Below, piece after piece: positions 52,129-61,933 of a DNA stretch of 64,000 bases. Every line of letters begins with the position of its first letter. Within the stretch, counting starts at the first letter, position 1. Below the pieces are notes generated by a model. It was given only the letters and a program-made list of their open reading frames with translations. It made no database searches and was not told the DNA's origin. The position numbers and the translations under genes were made by a program. This DNA comes from Oryzomonas japonica (GTDB lineage Bacteria > Desulfobacterota > Desulfuromonadia > Geobacterales > Pseudopelobacteraceae): the NCBI RefSeq assembly GCF_008802365.1, contig NZ_VZQZ01000002.1:336363-400362 (forward strand), read 5' to 3'.

Positions 52129-54756
52129 TCATGGTGCGGTATGCGTTTCAGCTTCCCCGCTGACATCCAAAGCGCCATCCTTGACCTGCACCCGCAGTTT
52201 GCTCCCCTCCGCCACATTACCGGCAATGATGGCGCGCGCCACCCGGGTCTCCAGCTCCCGCTGCAGGTAGCGTTTGAGCGGCCGGGCGCCGTAGACCGGG
52301 TCATAGCCGGCCTGGGCGATGAAGCGCTTGGCCTCGTCGGTGATCTCAAGGGTTATGTGGCGATCCTTCAGTCGTTCCTTCAACTGCTCCGCCAGGAGGT
52401 CGGCGATGCGCACCACCTCATCCAGGTGTAACGGCTTGAAGAGTACGATATCGTCCACGCGGTTCAAAAATTCGGGACGGAAACTGGTGCGCAGTTCGTT
52501 CATAACGGCCTGGCGGGCGTCTTCCCGGATATCCCCATCGGGGGTGATGCCCTCCAGCAGGTACGGGGCACCGATGTTTGAGGTCATGATGATGACCGTA
52601 TTCTTGAAGCTGACCATGCGTCCGTGGCTGTCGGTGACCCGGCCATCGTCCAGGATCTGCAGCAGGATATTGAAGACATCGGGATGAGCCTTCTCGATCT
52701 CGTCAAACAGAAGAACGCTGTAAGGCTTGCGCCGGACCGCCTCGCTCAATTGTCCCCCCTCCTCGTACCCAACATAGCCGGGAGGTGCACCGATGAGGCG
52801 CGATACGGCGAACTTCTCCATGTATTCCGACATGTCGATGCGCACCATGTTGTCTTCCGAGTCGAACAGGGCAGCGGCCAGGGTGCGGGCAAGTTCGGTC
52901 TTGCCAACCCCGGTGGGTCCCAGAAAGATGAACGAACCGATGGGACGCCGCGGGTCCTTGATACCGGAACGGGCGCGCAGCACGGCATCTGTCACCAGTC
53001 GGACCGCTTCGTCCTGGCCCACCACCCGCTGATGAAGGATATCCTCCAGGCGCAGCAGTTTTTCCCGTTCCCCCTCCACCAGTCTCGTAACCGGGATACC
53101 GGTCCAGTGGGCCACGATCTCGGCAATTTCGTCTTCGGTGACCTCCTCCCTCAGCAGTTTCTGCCCCCCCTGCTTTTCGCTCAGGGCTGCCTCTTCATTC
53201 TTCAAAGCGGTTTCCAGCCCCGGCAGTTCGGAATATTTGAGCTTGGAGGCCTGCTCCAGATTGTAGGAACGCTCGGCCTGCTCGATGTCGCGGCGAGTTT
53301 TCTCGATCTGTTCCCGCAGCCCCTGGATGCGCTGGATGGCTAACTTTTCCGTGTCGTAGCGGGCCCGCATGACGGAGGCCTTCTCCCGGTCAGAGGCCAA
53401 CTCCCTGCGGAGCGCCTCCAACCGCTCCCGGCTGGCCGGGTCCTTCTCCTGTTTCAGAGCCTGTTCCTCGATCTCCAACTGCATGACCCTTCGGGATATG
53501 GTATCCAGTTCGGAGGGGAGCGAGTCGATCTCGGTACGGAGCATGGCGCAGGCCTCGTCCACCAGATCGATAGCCTTGTCCGGCAGAAACCGTTCGGTGA
53601 TGTAGCGGTTGGAGAGGGTGGCGGCCGCCACCAAGGCATTGTCCTGAATCTTGACGCCGTGATGCACCTCGAACCGCTCCCTAAGCCCCCGCAGGATGGA
53701 TACCGTGTCCTCCACGGAGGGCTGCTCCACCAGGACCGGCTGGAAGCGGCGTTCCAGGGCGGCATCCTTCTCGATATGCTGACGGTACTCGTCAAGGGTT
53801 GTGGCGCCGATGCAGTGCAGTTCCCCCCTGGCCAGCATCGGTTTCAGCATGTTGCCGGCATCCATGGCGCCTTCGGCCTTGCCGGCCCCCACGATGGTGT
53901 GCAGTTCGTCGATAAAGAGGATGATGCGTCCCTCGGCCTCCTTGACCTCGTTCAGGACCGCCTTGAGACGCTCCTCGAACTCGCCGCGGTATTTGGCCCC
54001 GGCCACCAGGGAGCCCATATCCAGGGCAAACACCGTCTTGTCCTTGAGCCCCTCGGGCACATCGCCCCGCACGATACGCTGGGCAAGGCCCTCCACGATG
54101 GCGGTCTTGCCGACCCCCGGCTCGCCGATCAGCACCGGGTTGTTCTTGGTCTTGCGCGACAGGATACGGATTACCCGACGGATGTCCTCATCCCGGCCGA
54201 TGACCGGATCGAGTTTGTCGCTCCTGGCCATCTTGACCAGATCGCGGCCGTACTTTTCCAGGGCCTCGTAGCTGGCCTCCGGGTTGGCGGAGGTCACCCG
54301 CTGGTTGCCGCGCACGTCGGTCAGGGTTTTGAGAAATTTTTCCCGGTCGATGCCGGCCTGCTTGAGTATCCGGCCGGAAGGGAATTTGTCCCCTTCACCC
54401 AGAAGCGCCATGAAGAGGTGCTCTACCGAAACATACTCGTCCTTAAGCCGCTTGGCCTCGCTCTCGCCGGCCACCAGGATGCGCGACAGCCGCTGGGAGA
54501 CGTAGATCTTGCCCGGCTCCGCTCCGGGGCCCGAGACGTGGGGACGACGGTCCAGTTCCGCCTCGACCTCCTTTTTGATCGTTTCGGGGCGGATATCCAT
54601 CCGGGTCAGCAGGCGGGGCACCAGACCATCCTGCTGTTCCAGCAATGCCCAGAGCAGGTGTTCGCCGTCCACCTCTACGTGGCCGCTGGTTACAGCCTTG
54701 TTCTGGGCCTCTGCAAAAGCTTCCTGGGATTTTTGCGTCAAACGGTTGAAATCCAT
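52129..54756 (-). CDS. clpB: ATP-dependent chaperone ClpB
   Basis: An 875-residue Hsp100 disaggregase. N domain (about 1-145, starting [18 protein letters not shown]), first AAA+ with [15 protein letters not shown] near 205, middle coiled coil (about 405-520, rich in Glu/Arg), second AAA+ with [19 protein letters not shown] near 607 and [14 protein letters not shown]. It solubilises aggregated protein with DnaK. The leftward promoter candidate is TTGACT, 17 bases, TACCTA; no clear heat-shock sigma-32 element is seen. Confidence 0.97.
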   Translation of the reverse strand: MDFNRLTQKSQEAFAEAQNKAVTSGHVEVDGEHLLWALLEQQDGLVPRLLTRMDIRPETIKKEVEAELDRRPHVSGPGAEPGKIYVSQRLSRILVAGESEAKRLKDEYVSVEHLFMALLGEGDKFPSGRILKQAGIDREKFLKTLTDVRGNQRVTSANPEASYEALEKYGRDLVKMARSDKLDPVIGRDEDIRRVIRILSRKTKNNPVLIGEPGVGKTAIVEGLAQRIVRGDVPEGLKDKTVFALDMGSLVAGAKYRGEFEERLKAVLNEVKEAEGRIILFIDELHTIVGAGKAEGAMDAGNMLKPMLARGELHCIGATTLDEYRQHIEKDAALERRFQPVLVEQPSVEDTVSILRGLRERFEVHHGVKIQDNALVAAATLSNRYITERFLPDKAIDLVDEACAMLRTEIDSLPSELDTISRRVMQLEIEEQALKQEKDPASRERLEALRRELASDREKASVMRARYDTEKLAIQRIQGLREQIEKTRRDIEQAERSYNLEQASKLKYSELPGLETALKNEEAALSEKQGGQKLLREEVTEDEIAEIVAHWTGIPVTRLVEGEREKLLRLEDILHQRVVGQDEAVRLVTDAVLRARSGIKDPRRPIGSFIFLGPTGVGKTELARTLAAALFDSEDNMVRIDMSEYMEKFAVSRLIGAPPGYVGYEEGGQLSEAVRRKPYSVLLFDEIEKAHPDVFNILLQILDDGRVTDSHGRMVSFKNTVIIMTSNIGAPYLLEGITPDGDIREDARQAVMNELRTSFRPEFLNRVDDIVLFKPLHLDEVVRIADLLAEQLKERLKDRHITLEITDEAKRFIAQAGYDPVYGARPLKRYLQRELETRVARAIIAGNVAEGSKLRVQVKDGALDVSGEAETHTAP

Positions 54757-54803
54757 GATTCGTTCCTTCGAATAAAATAGAATGTGCTGCTCTCTACATA
54801 GTT

Positions 54804-54832
54804 TAGGTAAGCACAGAAGCGGGGAAAGTCAA
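54804..54832 (-). promoter_or_regulatory. Possible promoter of clpB
   Basis: On the reverse strand TTGACT (54832-54827), 17 bases, TACCTA (54809-54804). The -10 is weak. It lies 48 bases before the clpB start. Confidence 0.35.
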
Positions 54833-54848
54833 GAAGGGGAGGGGGAGA

Positions 54849-56009
54849 TTACGAGGAACGACGCGCGTCAACCATGCGCTTGAGTATGTTCAGAAAATTT
54901 CGGGCCAGGAGGGGGTGGAAATCGCTCCCGGATCTGTCCATGATCTGGCCGACGATGGCCCGCAGGTCCACCGGGGCACGGTACGGACGCCGGGTCCGCA
55001 TGGCATCGAAGAAATCGGAGATCATGGTGATCTGGCTGCACAGGTTGAGGCGTCCCCCTTCTGGCGCCGCGGGATAGCCGGATAAATCGTACTTCATATG
55101 ATGCTCGTAGGCGGTCACCACCGCCAGGCGGGGAACGCCGGGAACTTCCAGGAGATGCCGGGCGCCCCGAACCGGGTGCCCCTCCAACAGCTTGAACTCC
55201 TGGGGGGTCAGTTTGTCCTTCTTGATGAGAATCTCCTCGGGAATGAAGAGTTTGCCGATATCGTGCAGCATGGCGGCAATGCCGATATCGTGCAGCATCT
55301 GTCCTTCGATGCCCAGGGACATGGCCTGGGCCAGATTGAGGATGCAGACATTGGCGGAATGGGTGAAGGTGTACTCCTCGTCGCTACGCATGGTTGCCAT
55401 GACCAGACGGGATTCGCCCTCCTGCCGGAAGGCGGCGATAAAACCGGACACGATCTCGACGATACCGGTCACCTTCATCTTCTGCTTCTTTTTCAGCGCA
55501 CTGTAGATCTCTGTGAAACGGGCCAACTCTTCAGCCGGCAGGTCCTGCAGGGGAATGGGGCCCTGAGCGCCGTCTCCGTCGGACGAAGCGGCATATCCGT
55601 CGCCGCTTCCCTCACTGAGTTCCACTTGGCCGAAACGGATATGTTCGCTGGAGGTTAAAGCGGCCCTCCCCATTTCCTGACTGGCTAAAGCAGCGATGAG
55701 GGTGATGATCTCCTCGCGGTCAAGCCCCTCGATGAATTTCACATGACCGACCCCCCTGGATTTGAGTACCTCGGCAAATCGGTTCATGAAGAGGCTGAAG
55801 GAGGGCGGTTCACCGTTGATAATCAACTCATCCTCGATAACCGTGAGTGATATCTGCCGGGAGATGCCAAGGGCCGCGCTGATGCCTTTAAAGGCCGATT
55901 CGGCCAGACGGGCCACCTGAGGATGCCCCATGGTGTAGAGCGCGGCATTGGCGGTTGCCGAGAGTAGCGAGCGGATGGATTCCTGTATGATGAGGCTTTC
56001 ACTGTCCAT
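54849..56009 (-). CDS. HD-GYP domain phosphohydrolase with an N-terminal module shared with its neighbour
   Basis: A 386-residue protein without a receiver domain. The HD-GYP part (about 185-375) has HSANVCILNLAQ, AAMLHDIGKLFIPEEI and YEHHMKYDLSGYP, but the last differs from HHER-DGTGYP, so activity is uncertain. The first ~120 residues (TANAALYTMGHPQVARL, VIEDELIINGEPPS, GVGHVKFIEGLDREEI) form a module also visible at the start of the upstream HEAT-repeat protein. The start overlaps the HEAT gene by 11 bases. It is probably a signalling partner of that protein. Confidence 0.88.
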   Translation of the reverse strand: MDSESLIIQESIRSLLSATANAALYTMGHPQVARLAESAFKGISAALGISRQISLTVIEDELIINGEPPSFSLFMNRFAEVLKSRGVGHVKFIEGLDREEIITLIAALASQEMGRAALTSSEHIRFGQVELSEGSGDGYAASSDGDGAQGPIPLQDLPAEELARFTEIYSALKKKQKMKVTGIVEIVSGFIAAFRQEGESRLVMATMRSDEEYTFTHSANVCILNLAQAMSLGIEGQMLHDIGIAAMLHDIGKLFIPEEILIKKDKLTPQEFKLLEGHPVRGARHLLEVPGVPRLAVVTAYEHHMKYDLSGYPAAPEGGRLNLCSQITMISDFFDAMRTRRPYRAPVDLRAIVGQIMDRSGSDFHPLLARNFLNILKRMVDARRSS

Positions 56010-58185
56010 CGGATTTTATCCTGACGGTCCGTAGGGACTCTTCGGCCTGCCGCGCCAATTCGTCGCTCCCCTTGGCGATCTTTTCCAGGATCGGCAGAAC
56101 GCTGGGAGGAGGATACCCTTCAAGGGAACGGACGATGTCGAGTTTGAGGCGGGTGAGCGCCTTGGCCCGGATCAGGTTCACGGAGCCCAGAACCTTGAGT
56201 AATTCGGGGAGGGCCTCCTCCCGCCCCATCTCTTTCAGGGAGGAAACGGCGGTACTTTTCAGCTCGATATCCAGTTGCGAAAGACCGCTTTTGGCGACAA
56301 TTGCCAAAAGTTTCCTGAAAACATCAGGGGAACGGCTCTTCTCGGCCATGCCGATGGCCGCAAGCCGGACCTCCTTGTCGTTGCTCTCCAGGTCCCGCAG
56401 AAGCTGGCGTTCTGCAACCGGATCGTTATAGGAAAGCAGGGTGCGCAGGGCATCCTGCCGGACTTTGGGATTCATGCTCATAACCAAGGGCCGGAGGTGG
56501 GGGACGATTTCGGGATCGTCCAGGGAACGCAGCATGATGAGCAAGTTGCGCAGATAATACCAGCGTTGGTCGTCAAGGCGCGCCAGGATCGACTCCTTGG
56601 CGGCAGGGCCGAATTCCAGGAGGCAATCCATCATAAAACGCCGCAACGACATATTTTCTTCCTCGGCCAGACTATCCAGAAGCGGCCCGATGAACGGGGT
56701 TCCGATCGTTTCCACCAACAGGCGGATATCCTCAAAGCGGCTTTTGCCCCAGGTGGTAAGACCATTGAGGACCTCCTCCAGAAAGTCGCGACGGCAAAAT
56801 TGTTCCGCGAGGTGTTCCCTGAATGCCGGGGGAAGGGCAGGGGAGTTTGCCTGTTCAATGATCCCAAGCAATTGATGGTAATCGCCGGTCTGGAGCAGAT
56901 AACCGCACATATCCCCCAGGTTCTTGGCGAGGCTCTCCGTTTCCGCCGGGTCGTCCGCGGCAGTCACGAGACGCAGGATGATCTGGCCGACGCAGTTTTC
57001 CAGCCAACCGGCCTGCATGGTTTCCCGCAAGAGACCGAGTTCCTGGCGGGAGGAGGAAAACGCCATGCCGGAAGAGGGACGTGGCAGAGCCGTCACCCCG
57101 CCGTCCTGGAATCTCGGCTCCTCCGCAGCATGCTCGCTGAAGATGATGCGTAATTTTTCCTGTGCATCATCTTCAGCAATTTGGGAAAAGGGCAGCGAAT
57201 CGTGAGCCCCGCTGGCAGAGTGCAGGGACAACCGTTGCAGGAGCGTCATGATTGCCGGCGAAACCGTGACCCTGTTGCTGCCGATATCGTCCAGAATTCC
57301 TGCAATCACCTGGTCTGGCATGTGTCCGAGGATGTCTTCGAGTGCTGAATGTGTACCCAACGCGCCGATATCGAAGGATTTTGATAGGAATGTGCGACGG
57401 AGGTCGGGGTCCAGGTTCGCCACAAAGGCTGCAATCCGGCTACCGGGAATGTGACGGTTGGTGGCATCTTCCCGGCCCCCTTCTTCCGGTTCGATCAAGT
57501 CGGCGAAGATGTCGATGTACTCGTTGTCCTCGTCGGCACCCGATTCGCGGTACCGGCGGTTCAAGACCTGGGCCAGCTGTTTCGGGTCAATCCCGGCCGC
57601 ATCGTCCGCATCGCCGAAGCCGAGCGAACCTCCCAGCAATTCGCGGGCAAACCGTTCCCAGAGCCCTTCGCCGGATTGTTCCATCTTCAATGAGCCGGTC
57701 AGGGCATCATCCTCGGTGGCGCTGAACAGGTCATACCGGATGGCGCGCATGCCAAGGGCGGTGATGTGCGACTGCTCCCAGACCTTTTCGATCCCACCCT
57801 GAGCGCTGAGTTCCTCCCGTTTGAGTCCCAGAATCAGGTTAAAGCTCTTGAGCTCTTGGACGTTCAGGCCCTTGTGGAAGATCAAGGCGCCGATGCCGTG
57901 CTCGAAAAGCGCCCCGGCAAAATCGCGAAAGACAAGATTCGATTTGTCGAGGGAGGCGTTCTCCACCAGCAGGGCATTTTTTGCGGCGGCAACGACGATT
58001 TCGTCATGCGCCTTCATTAATTGTGCGTACAGAGCAACCACCTTGTTCAAGGAGGCGTTGATGATAGGGTGCCCATCGGGATAGGACTTGAAATAGCGGA
58101 GCGAGATATTGAGCTCGATGATCAGGGACGCCAGAAGCCTAGTATCGATAGTGCCGGTCGGTATGTCCAAGGGCTGTTTATTCAT
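55999..58185 (-). CDS. HEAT-repeat protein with N-terminal module shared with the HD-GYP protein
   Basis: A 728-residue soluble protein. Its N-terminal ~130 residues (LRYFKSYPDGHPIINASL, then LVENASLDKSN, and HGIGALIFHKGLNVQELKSF) resemble the start of the following HD-GYP protein. The middle (about 140-450) is not recognised. The last ~270 residues are helical HEAT/PBS-lyase-like repeats (DPEIVPHLRPLVMSMNPKVR, DNDKEVRLAAIGMAEKS type units). HEAT arrays bind proteins. The gene overlaps the HD-GYP start by 11 bases, so they are coupled. ATG at 58185. Confidence 0.82.
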   Translation of the reverse strand: MNKQPLDIPTGTIDTRLLASLIIELNISLRYFKSYPDGHPIINASLNKVVALYAQLMKAHDEIVVAAAKNALLVENASLDKSNLVFRDFAGALFEHGIGALIFHKGLNVQELKSFNLILGLKREELSAQGGIEKVWEQSHITALGMRAIRYDLFSATEDDALTGSLKMEQSGEGLWERFARELLGGSLGFGDADDAAGIDPKQLAQVLNRRYRESGADEDNEYIDIFADLIEPEEGGREDATNRHIPGSRIAAFVANLDPDLRRTFLSKSFDIGALGTHSALEDILGHMPDQVIAGILDDIGSNRVTVSPAIMTLLQRLSLHSASGAHDSLPFSQIAEDDAQEKLRIIFSEHAAEEPRFQDGGVTALPRPSSGMAFSSSRQELGLLRETMQAGWLENCVGQIILRLVTAADDPAETESLAKNLGDMCGYLLQTGDYHQLLGIIEQANSPALPPAFREHLAEQFCRRDFLEEVLNGLTTWGKSRFEDIRLLVETIGTPFIGPLLDSLAEEENMSLRRFMMDCLLEFGPAAKESILARLDDQRWYYLRNLLIMLRSLDDPEIVPHLRPLVMSMNPKVRQDALRTLLSYNDPVAERQLLRDLESNDKEVRLAAIGMAEKSRSPDVFRKLLAIVAKSGLSQLDIELKSTAVSSLKEMGREEALPELLKVLGSVNLIRAKALTRLKLDIVRSLEGYPPPSVLPILEKIAKGSDELARQAEESLRTVRIKSDGQ

Positions 58186-58350
58186 AGGGCCGTAGAATAG
58201 ATGAGAGGGAAATGATTCGTAATGTAAAAACTATACCCGAAAGATGCCGATAATTGTATTGTATTTTAATGTATGTCAAAATATTGATTTTATTTGCAAA
58301 GTCAGGTTGTATATGGCTTAATCGCATCAATACGCTTCAGGGGGCACACA

Positions 58351-59847
58351 ATGCTGAAGAGACGGAGTTGCGGGGTCCTACTTCATCCAACATCGCTTCC
58401 AGGACACGACGGCATCGGCACGCTGGGAGACAATGCGCGAAAGTTCGTGGATTTATTGTCAACCATGGGGATGAGTTACTGGCAGGTGCTCCCTCTGACC
58501 CCGCCCGCCTGCGGCAACTCCCCCTATTCATCATTGTCGGCCTTTGCCGGCAACCCCCTCTTGCTGGACCTCCATCAGCTTGCCCAGGAAGGAGACCTGC
58601 CGCTTGAGGTGGCCTGCAGCCTCTTTCCCGAAGAGCGGGTGGACTATGGGGGCGTTTCCGATGTGAAGCTCGGCCTGCTCCACCAGGCCGCGGCAACCTT
58701 CCTTGCCGCCGAAAGAAGCTCTCGGACCGAGGAGTTCTGGCATTTCTGCAATACGACACCCTGGCTGCACGATTTTGCGCTTTTCATGGCGCTCAAACAA
58801 CATTACAAGGGAAAAAGCTGGCAGAAATGGCCCCGGGAAGCGGCGCTGCTGACGGCGGAAACCTATGAAAAGGCTTCGCTGAAGTTGGGGCCTGAAATTG
58901 GAGCCCAGAAATATCTGCAGTGGCAGTTTTTCCGCCAGTGGCAAGCTTTGCGGTCATATGCCGCAAGCCGGGGGGTCTCGTTTATCGGCGACATACCTAT
59001 CTTTGTGGCCTATGATTCGGCAGATGTCTGGCGCAACCGCGACCTCTTCCTGCTTGACGGCCAGGGTAAACCGACCGCCGTTGCCGGCGTGCCGCCCGAT
59101 TATTTCTGCAGGACCGGCCAACTCTGGGGTAATCCGCTGTATGACTGGGAAATATTGGAGCGGCAGGGATTCAATTGGTGGGTCGAACGTTTCCGCCATG
59201 CATTTGCGCTGTTCGACGGTGTGCGCATCGATCATTTTCGCGGTTTTGAGGCGGCTTGGCAGGTGCCCGCCAATGAACACACGGCAGAGCGGGGCGTGTG
59301 GGGGGCCGGGCCGGGAGGACGCCTGTTCGAGGCGGTTCGGTCGGCACTGGGAGAGTTACCCATTATTGCCGAAGATCTGGGGGTCATCACCCCCGAGGTT
59401 GAGGCATTACGTGACCGTTTCGGCTTTCCCGGCATGAAGATTCTGCAATTTGCTTTTGATTCCGGTCCGGCCAACCCCTATCTGCCCCACAATTGTGTCA
59501 GAAACTGTGTTGTCTACACCGGCACCCACGATAACGATACTACCCTGGGATGGTATTCCAGCCAGGATGAGCACCACCGTAGCCTGGTACGGGACTATGT
59601 CGGCTCGAACGGGCGCGATATTGTCGCAGATATCATCAGGACGGCCTTGATGTCCGTGGCCGATACTGTTGTCATACCGTTCCAGGATATCCTCGGCCTG
59701 CCGGGTACAGCCCGCATGAATCTTCCCGGTACGGCATTCGGAAACTGGGAGTGGCGTTTTTCCTGGGATATGGTCCGCCGAGGCTTGGCGAGCGAGATGG
59801 ACAGCAGGTTGGAACGCTACGGCCGGCGTCGCGGGAGCATGCCGTGA
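58351..59847 (+). CDS. malQ: 4-alpha-glucanotransferase (amylomaltase)
   Basis: A 498-residue GH77 enzyme that transfers maltosyl units between glucans. Family signatures: RSCGVLLHPTSLPGHDGIGTLG at the N-terminus (given in part), PPACGNSPYSSLSAFAGNP, GDIPIFVAYDSADVW, GVRIDHFRGFEAAW with the nucleophile Asp, and IAEDLGVITPEV with the acid Glu; YTGTHDNDTT has the third carboxylate. The ATG at 58351 has AGGGGG seven bases upstream; an upstream in-frame ATG at 58294 lacks a site. It is a single gene for glycogen or maltodextrin metabolism. Confidence 0.95.
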   Translation: MLKRRSCGVLLHPTSLPGHDGIGTLGDNARKFVDLLSTMGMSYWQVLPLTPPACGNSPYSSLSAFAGNPLLLDLHQLAQEGDLPLEVACSLFPEERVDYGGVSDVKLGLLHQAAATFLAAERSSRTEEFWHFCNTTPWLHDFALFMALKQHYKGKSWQKWPREAALLTAETYEKASLKLGPEIGAQKYLQWQFFRQWQALRSYAASRGVSFIGDIPIFVAYDSADVWRNRDLFLLDGQGKPTAVAGVPPDYFCRTGQLWGNPLYDWEILERQGFNWWVERFRHAFALFDGVRIDHFRGFEAAWQVPANEHTAERGVWGAGPGGRLFEAVRSALGELPIIAEDLGVITPEVEALRDRFGFPGMKILQFAFDSGPANPYLPHNCVRNCVVYTGTHDNDTTLGWYSSQDEHHRSLVRDYVGSNGRDIVADIIRTALMSVADTVVIPFQDILGLPGTARMNLPGTAFGNWEWRFSWDMVRRGLASEMDSRLERYGRRRGSMP

Positions 59848-59906
59848 CCGGTACCATGTCGATTTGTTCTTGAACAATTCATACTTATTTGGGATTATGA
59901 AAAATT

Positions 59907-60533
59907 ATGCGACTCGATCAAATCATCAGCAGGAAGAGGATAGCCTTCTGCGTAGTGGCAGGAGTGTGGTTCGCGAATCTCCCGGTCATGCCCGCCCATG
60001 CCGATATCTATCGCTATGAGGATGCGGAAGGGATCGTCCACTTTACCGATGCCCCCACGGACAAACGCTTCAAGGTCTTCATGCGCGACCTCAAAAAGGA
60101 CCGGCAATTACGCACAAGATTGAAATTCGCCGCCTCGGTCAACCCGGCGGAATACGATCATATCATCAAGACCTATGCGGATAAGTACGGGGTCAACCAG
60201 TCACTCATCAAGGCGGTCATCCATGCCGAATCCGGATACAACCCCAACGCTGTTTCCCCCAAGGGGGCCAGCGGCCTGATGCAACTCATGCCAGGAACCG
60301 CCAAATCCCTCAAGGTCAGCAACAGCTTCGATCCGAAGGATAATGTGGAAGGTGGGGTGAAATACCTCCGTTTTCTGCTGGACACGTTCCGCGGCGATGT
60401 TTCCCTGGCCGTGGCCGCCTACAACGCCGGACTGAACAAAGTGGCCAGATACGGGGGCATCCCTCCGTACGCCGAAACCCGCACCTATGTCAACCGGGTG
60501 CTATCTTACATGCAATCCTACCAGGCGAACTGA
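59907..60533 (+). CDS. Lytic transglycosylase (SLT) with DUF4124
   Basis: A 208-residue secreted murein lyase. After a signal peptide (about 1-32) comes DIYRYEDAEGIVHFTDAP, a DUF4124 segment nearly the same as in the M23 peptidase at 2.3-3.1 kb. The SLT domain (about 95-205) follows with the catalytic Glu in AVIHAESGYNPNAVSPKGA, GLMQLMPGTA and AVAAYNAGLNKVARYGG. It cuts peptidoglycan glycan strands in the periplasm. pgsA follows after four bases, so both are likely cotranscribed. Confidence 0.93.
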   Translation: MRLDQIISRKRIAFCVVAGVWFANLPVMPAHADIYRYEDAEGIVHFTDAPTDKRFKVFMRDLKKDRQLRTRLKFAASVNPAEYDHIIKTYADKYGVNQSLIKAVIHAESGYNPNAVSPKGASGLMQLMPGTAKSLKVSNSFDPKDNVEGGVKYLRFLLDTFRGDVSLAVAAYNAGLNKVARYGGIPPYAETRTYVNRVLSYMQSYQAN

Positions 60534-60537
60534 ATTC

Positions 60538-61131
60538 ATGACGACGCGCACATCCCATCCCATACTCAATATCCCCAATATCCTGACCATGCTCCGGATC
60601 GCTGCCATTCCGCTCATGGCGTTTCTGCTCCTTGCGCCGGACCAGCAGGCGGGTTTCTGGGCCGCGGCGGTTTTTGCCCTGGCGTCAATCACTGATTGGC
60701 TGGACGGCTACCTGGCGCGACGCATGGGGATTGTCACGGTGTTCGGCAAGTTTCTCGACCCCATTGCCGACAAGTTGATCGTGATGGCGGCCTTGATCAT
60801 GATCCTCCCCTTTGGGAGGGTGCCCGCCTGGATGGTGCTGGTGGTTTTGGGGCGTGAGATCATTATTACCGGACTGCGAGGGATCGCGTCGAGCGAGGGG
60901 ATCGTCATTCCTGCCAGCGATCTGGGCAAGTTCAAGACGATCTTCCAGATTGTGGCTATTCTGGGGTTGGTGTTGCATTACGATTACAACTGGCTGTTCG
61001 GGATCGACAATCCGTTGGTGCATGTCAACATGCATAATGTGGGGATGTTTTATCTCTGGATCGCAACCCTGCTGACCATTTGGTCGGGGGTGGACTATCT
61101 GGTGAAATTTGTCAGGGTGATCGTGCGCTGA
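60538..61131 (+). CDS. pgsA: CDP-diacylglycerol-glycerol-3-phosphate 3-phosphatidyltransferase
   Basis: A 197-residue inner-membrane enzyme that makes phosphatidylglycerophosphate. The CDP-alcohol phosphotransferase signature DG-xx-AR-x8-G-x3-D-x3-D is seen in DGYLARRMGIVTVFGKFLDP, continuing IADK. Several TMs follow. The start at 60538 (MTTRTSHPILN) is the first ATG at the right distance before NIPNILTMLRI; the ribosome site is weak. It lies four bases after the transglycosylase stop. Confidence 0.93.
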   Translation: MTTRTSHPILNIPNILTMLRIAAIPLMAFLLLAPDQQAGFWAAAVFALASITDWLDGYLARRMGIVTVFGKFLDPIADKLIVMAALIMILPFGRVPAWMVLVVLGREIIITGLRGIASSEGIVIPASDLGKFKTIFQIVAILGLVLHYDYNWLFGIDNPLVHVNMHNVGMFYLWIATLLTIWSGVDYLVKFVRVIVR

Positions 61132-61153
61132 CGGTTGGAAAACAGCAATTCTA

Positions 61154-61244
61154 CCACAAAACCGCAGAGAAGCAGAGGAAATCACAGGGCTTTTCAACGA
61201 TTCTCAAATCCGTCTTTGAAATATTTATCTCTATGGCTCTGTGG
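61154..61244. repeat. REP-like imperfect inverted repeat
   Basis: CCACAAAACCGCAGAGA (61154-61170) and TCTCTATGGCTCTGTGG (61228-61244) are complementary at 13 of 17 positions and flank a 57-base segment that includes another GCAGAGG. It is between convergent pgsA and gspB. Such CACAGAG/CTCTGTG elements are dispersed repeats in many bacterial genomes. Confidence 0.5.
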
Positions 61245-61261
61245 CACATGTTTTTTCCGGG

Positions 61262-61921
61262 TTAATTGGACTTGCCCAGGGGGACATCGAACTTCTCCCC
61301 CCCATAGCTGAACCGAATGTGATCCTTCCCGATATCTTCGACCTTTACCCCTTCAACCGTTGCCCCAACAAAGACCGTGTTCCCGTTGACCACGGCAAGG
61401 CTGTCGGCGCTGCCGAAATGGTAGGCGATACCGTCCACCCTGAGGGTGGGGATACGCTTGGACGGCGCGGGCGGTACGGTAACAACCGGCGGCGCCACGG
61501 CTCCCGGCTTCGCTTGTCCCGCCGTTGCAGGCATGGCGGCACGGGTATGTTTGGGAGGCTTGGCATGGGGCACGGCCACGGAAACCGGGACCGGTGCATC
61601 TTGTGCCTGGCGGCGCGGCCGGTCGGCCGGTACGACCTTCACCGGGTCTTCCGTAACAGCCGCCCTGGGGGGGATGGTGCGCTCCGGCGACGTGACATTG
61701 GGTGCTGCGGTGCCGGCCGGATTGGCCCCGCGTTTCACATACAGGTACGTAAACAGGGAACCGCAGATGAAGAACAGAACCGCCAGCAGGGTAACGTTGC
61801 GATAGGGGAACCGGGACGAGCTTCCGCCACGCAGGATTTCCGTATCGATCTTGAGGGCGTCCGGTGTCCGGGCCGATTTTTCTTCTTCCAGCTTTTTCAG
61901 CGCTTTGAGGATGGAACTCAT
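61262..61921 (-). CDS. gspB: General secretion pathway protein GspB
   Basis: A 219-residue protein anchored by one TM (about 43-63). MSSILKALKKLEEEK at the N-terminus is the GspB/ExeB signature; a Pro/Ala-rich periplasmic linker (about 70-155) and a C-terminal PilP/GspB-like domain (about 158-215, IPTLRVDGIAYHFGSADSLAVVNG region) follow. With GspA it helps insert the type II secretin through peptidoglycan. It begins 12 bases after the gspA stop. Confidence 0.9.
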   Translation of the reverse strand: MSSILKALKKLEEEKSARTPDALKIDTEILRGGSSSRFPYRNVTLLAVLFFICGSLFTYLYVKRGANPAGTAAPNVTSPERTIPPRAAVTEDPVKVVPADRPRRQAQDAPVPVSVAVPHAKPPKHTRAAMPATAGQAKPGAVAPPVVTVPPAPSKRIPTLRVDGIAYHFGSADSLAVVNGNTVFVGATVEGVKVEDIGKDHIRFSYGGEKFDVPLGKSN

Positions 61922-61933
61922 CTGTTTACCCGA

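Noticed and set aside
53659-54780. Rightward open frame of 373 codons
   Set aside because: Antisense shadow of clpB.
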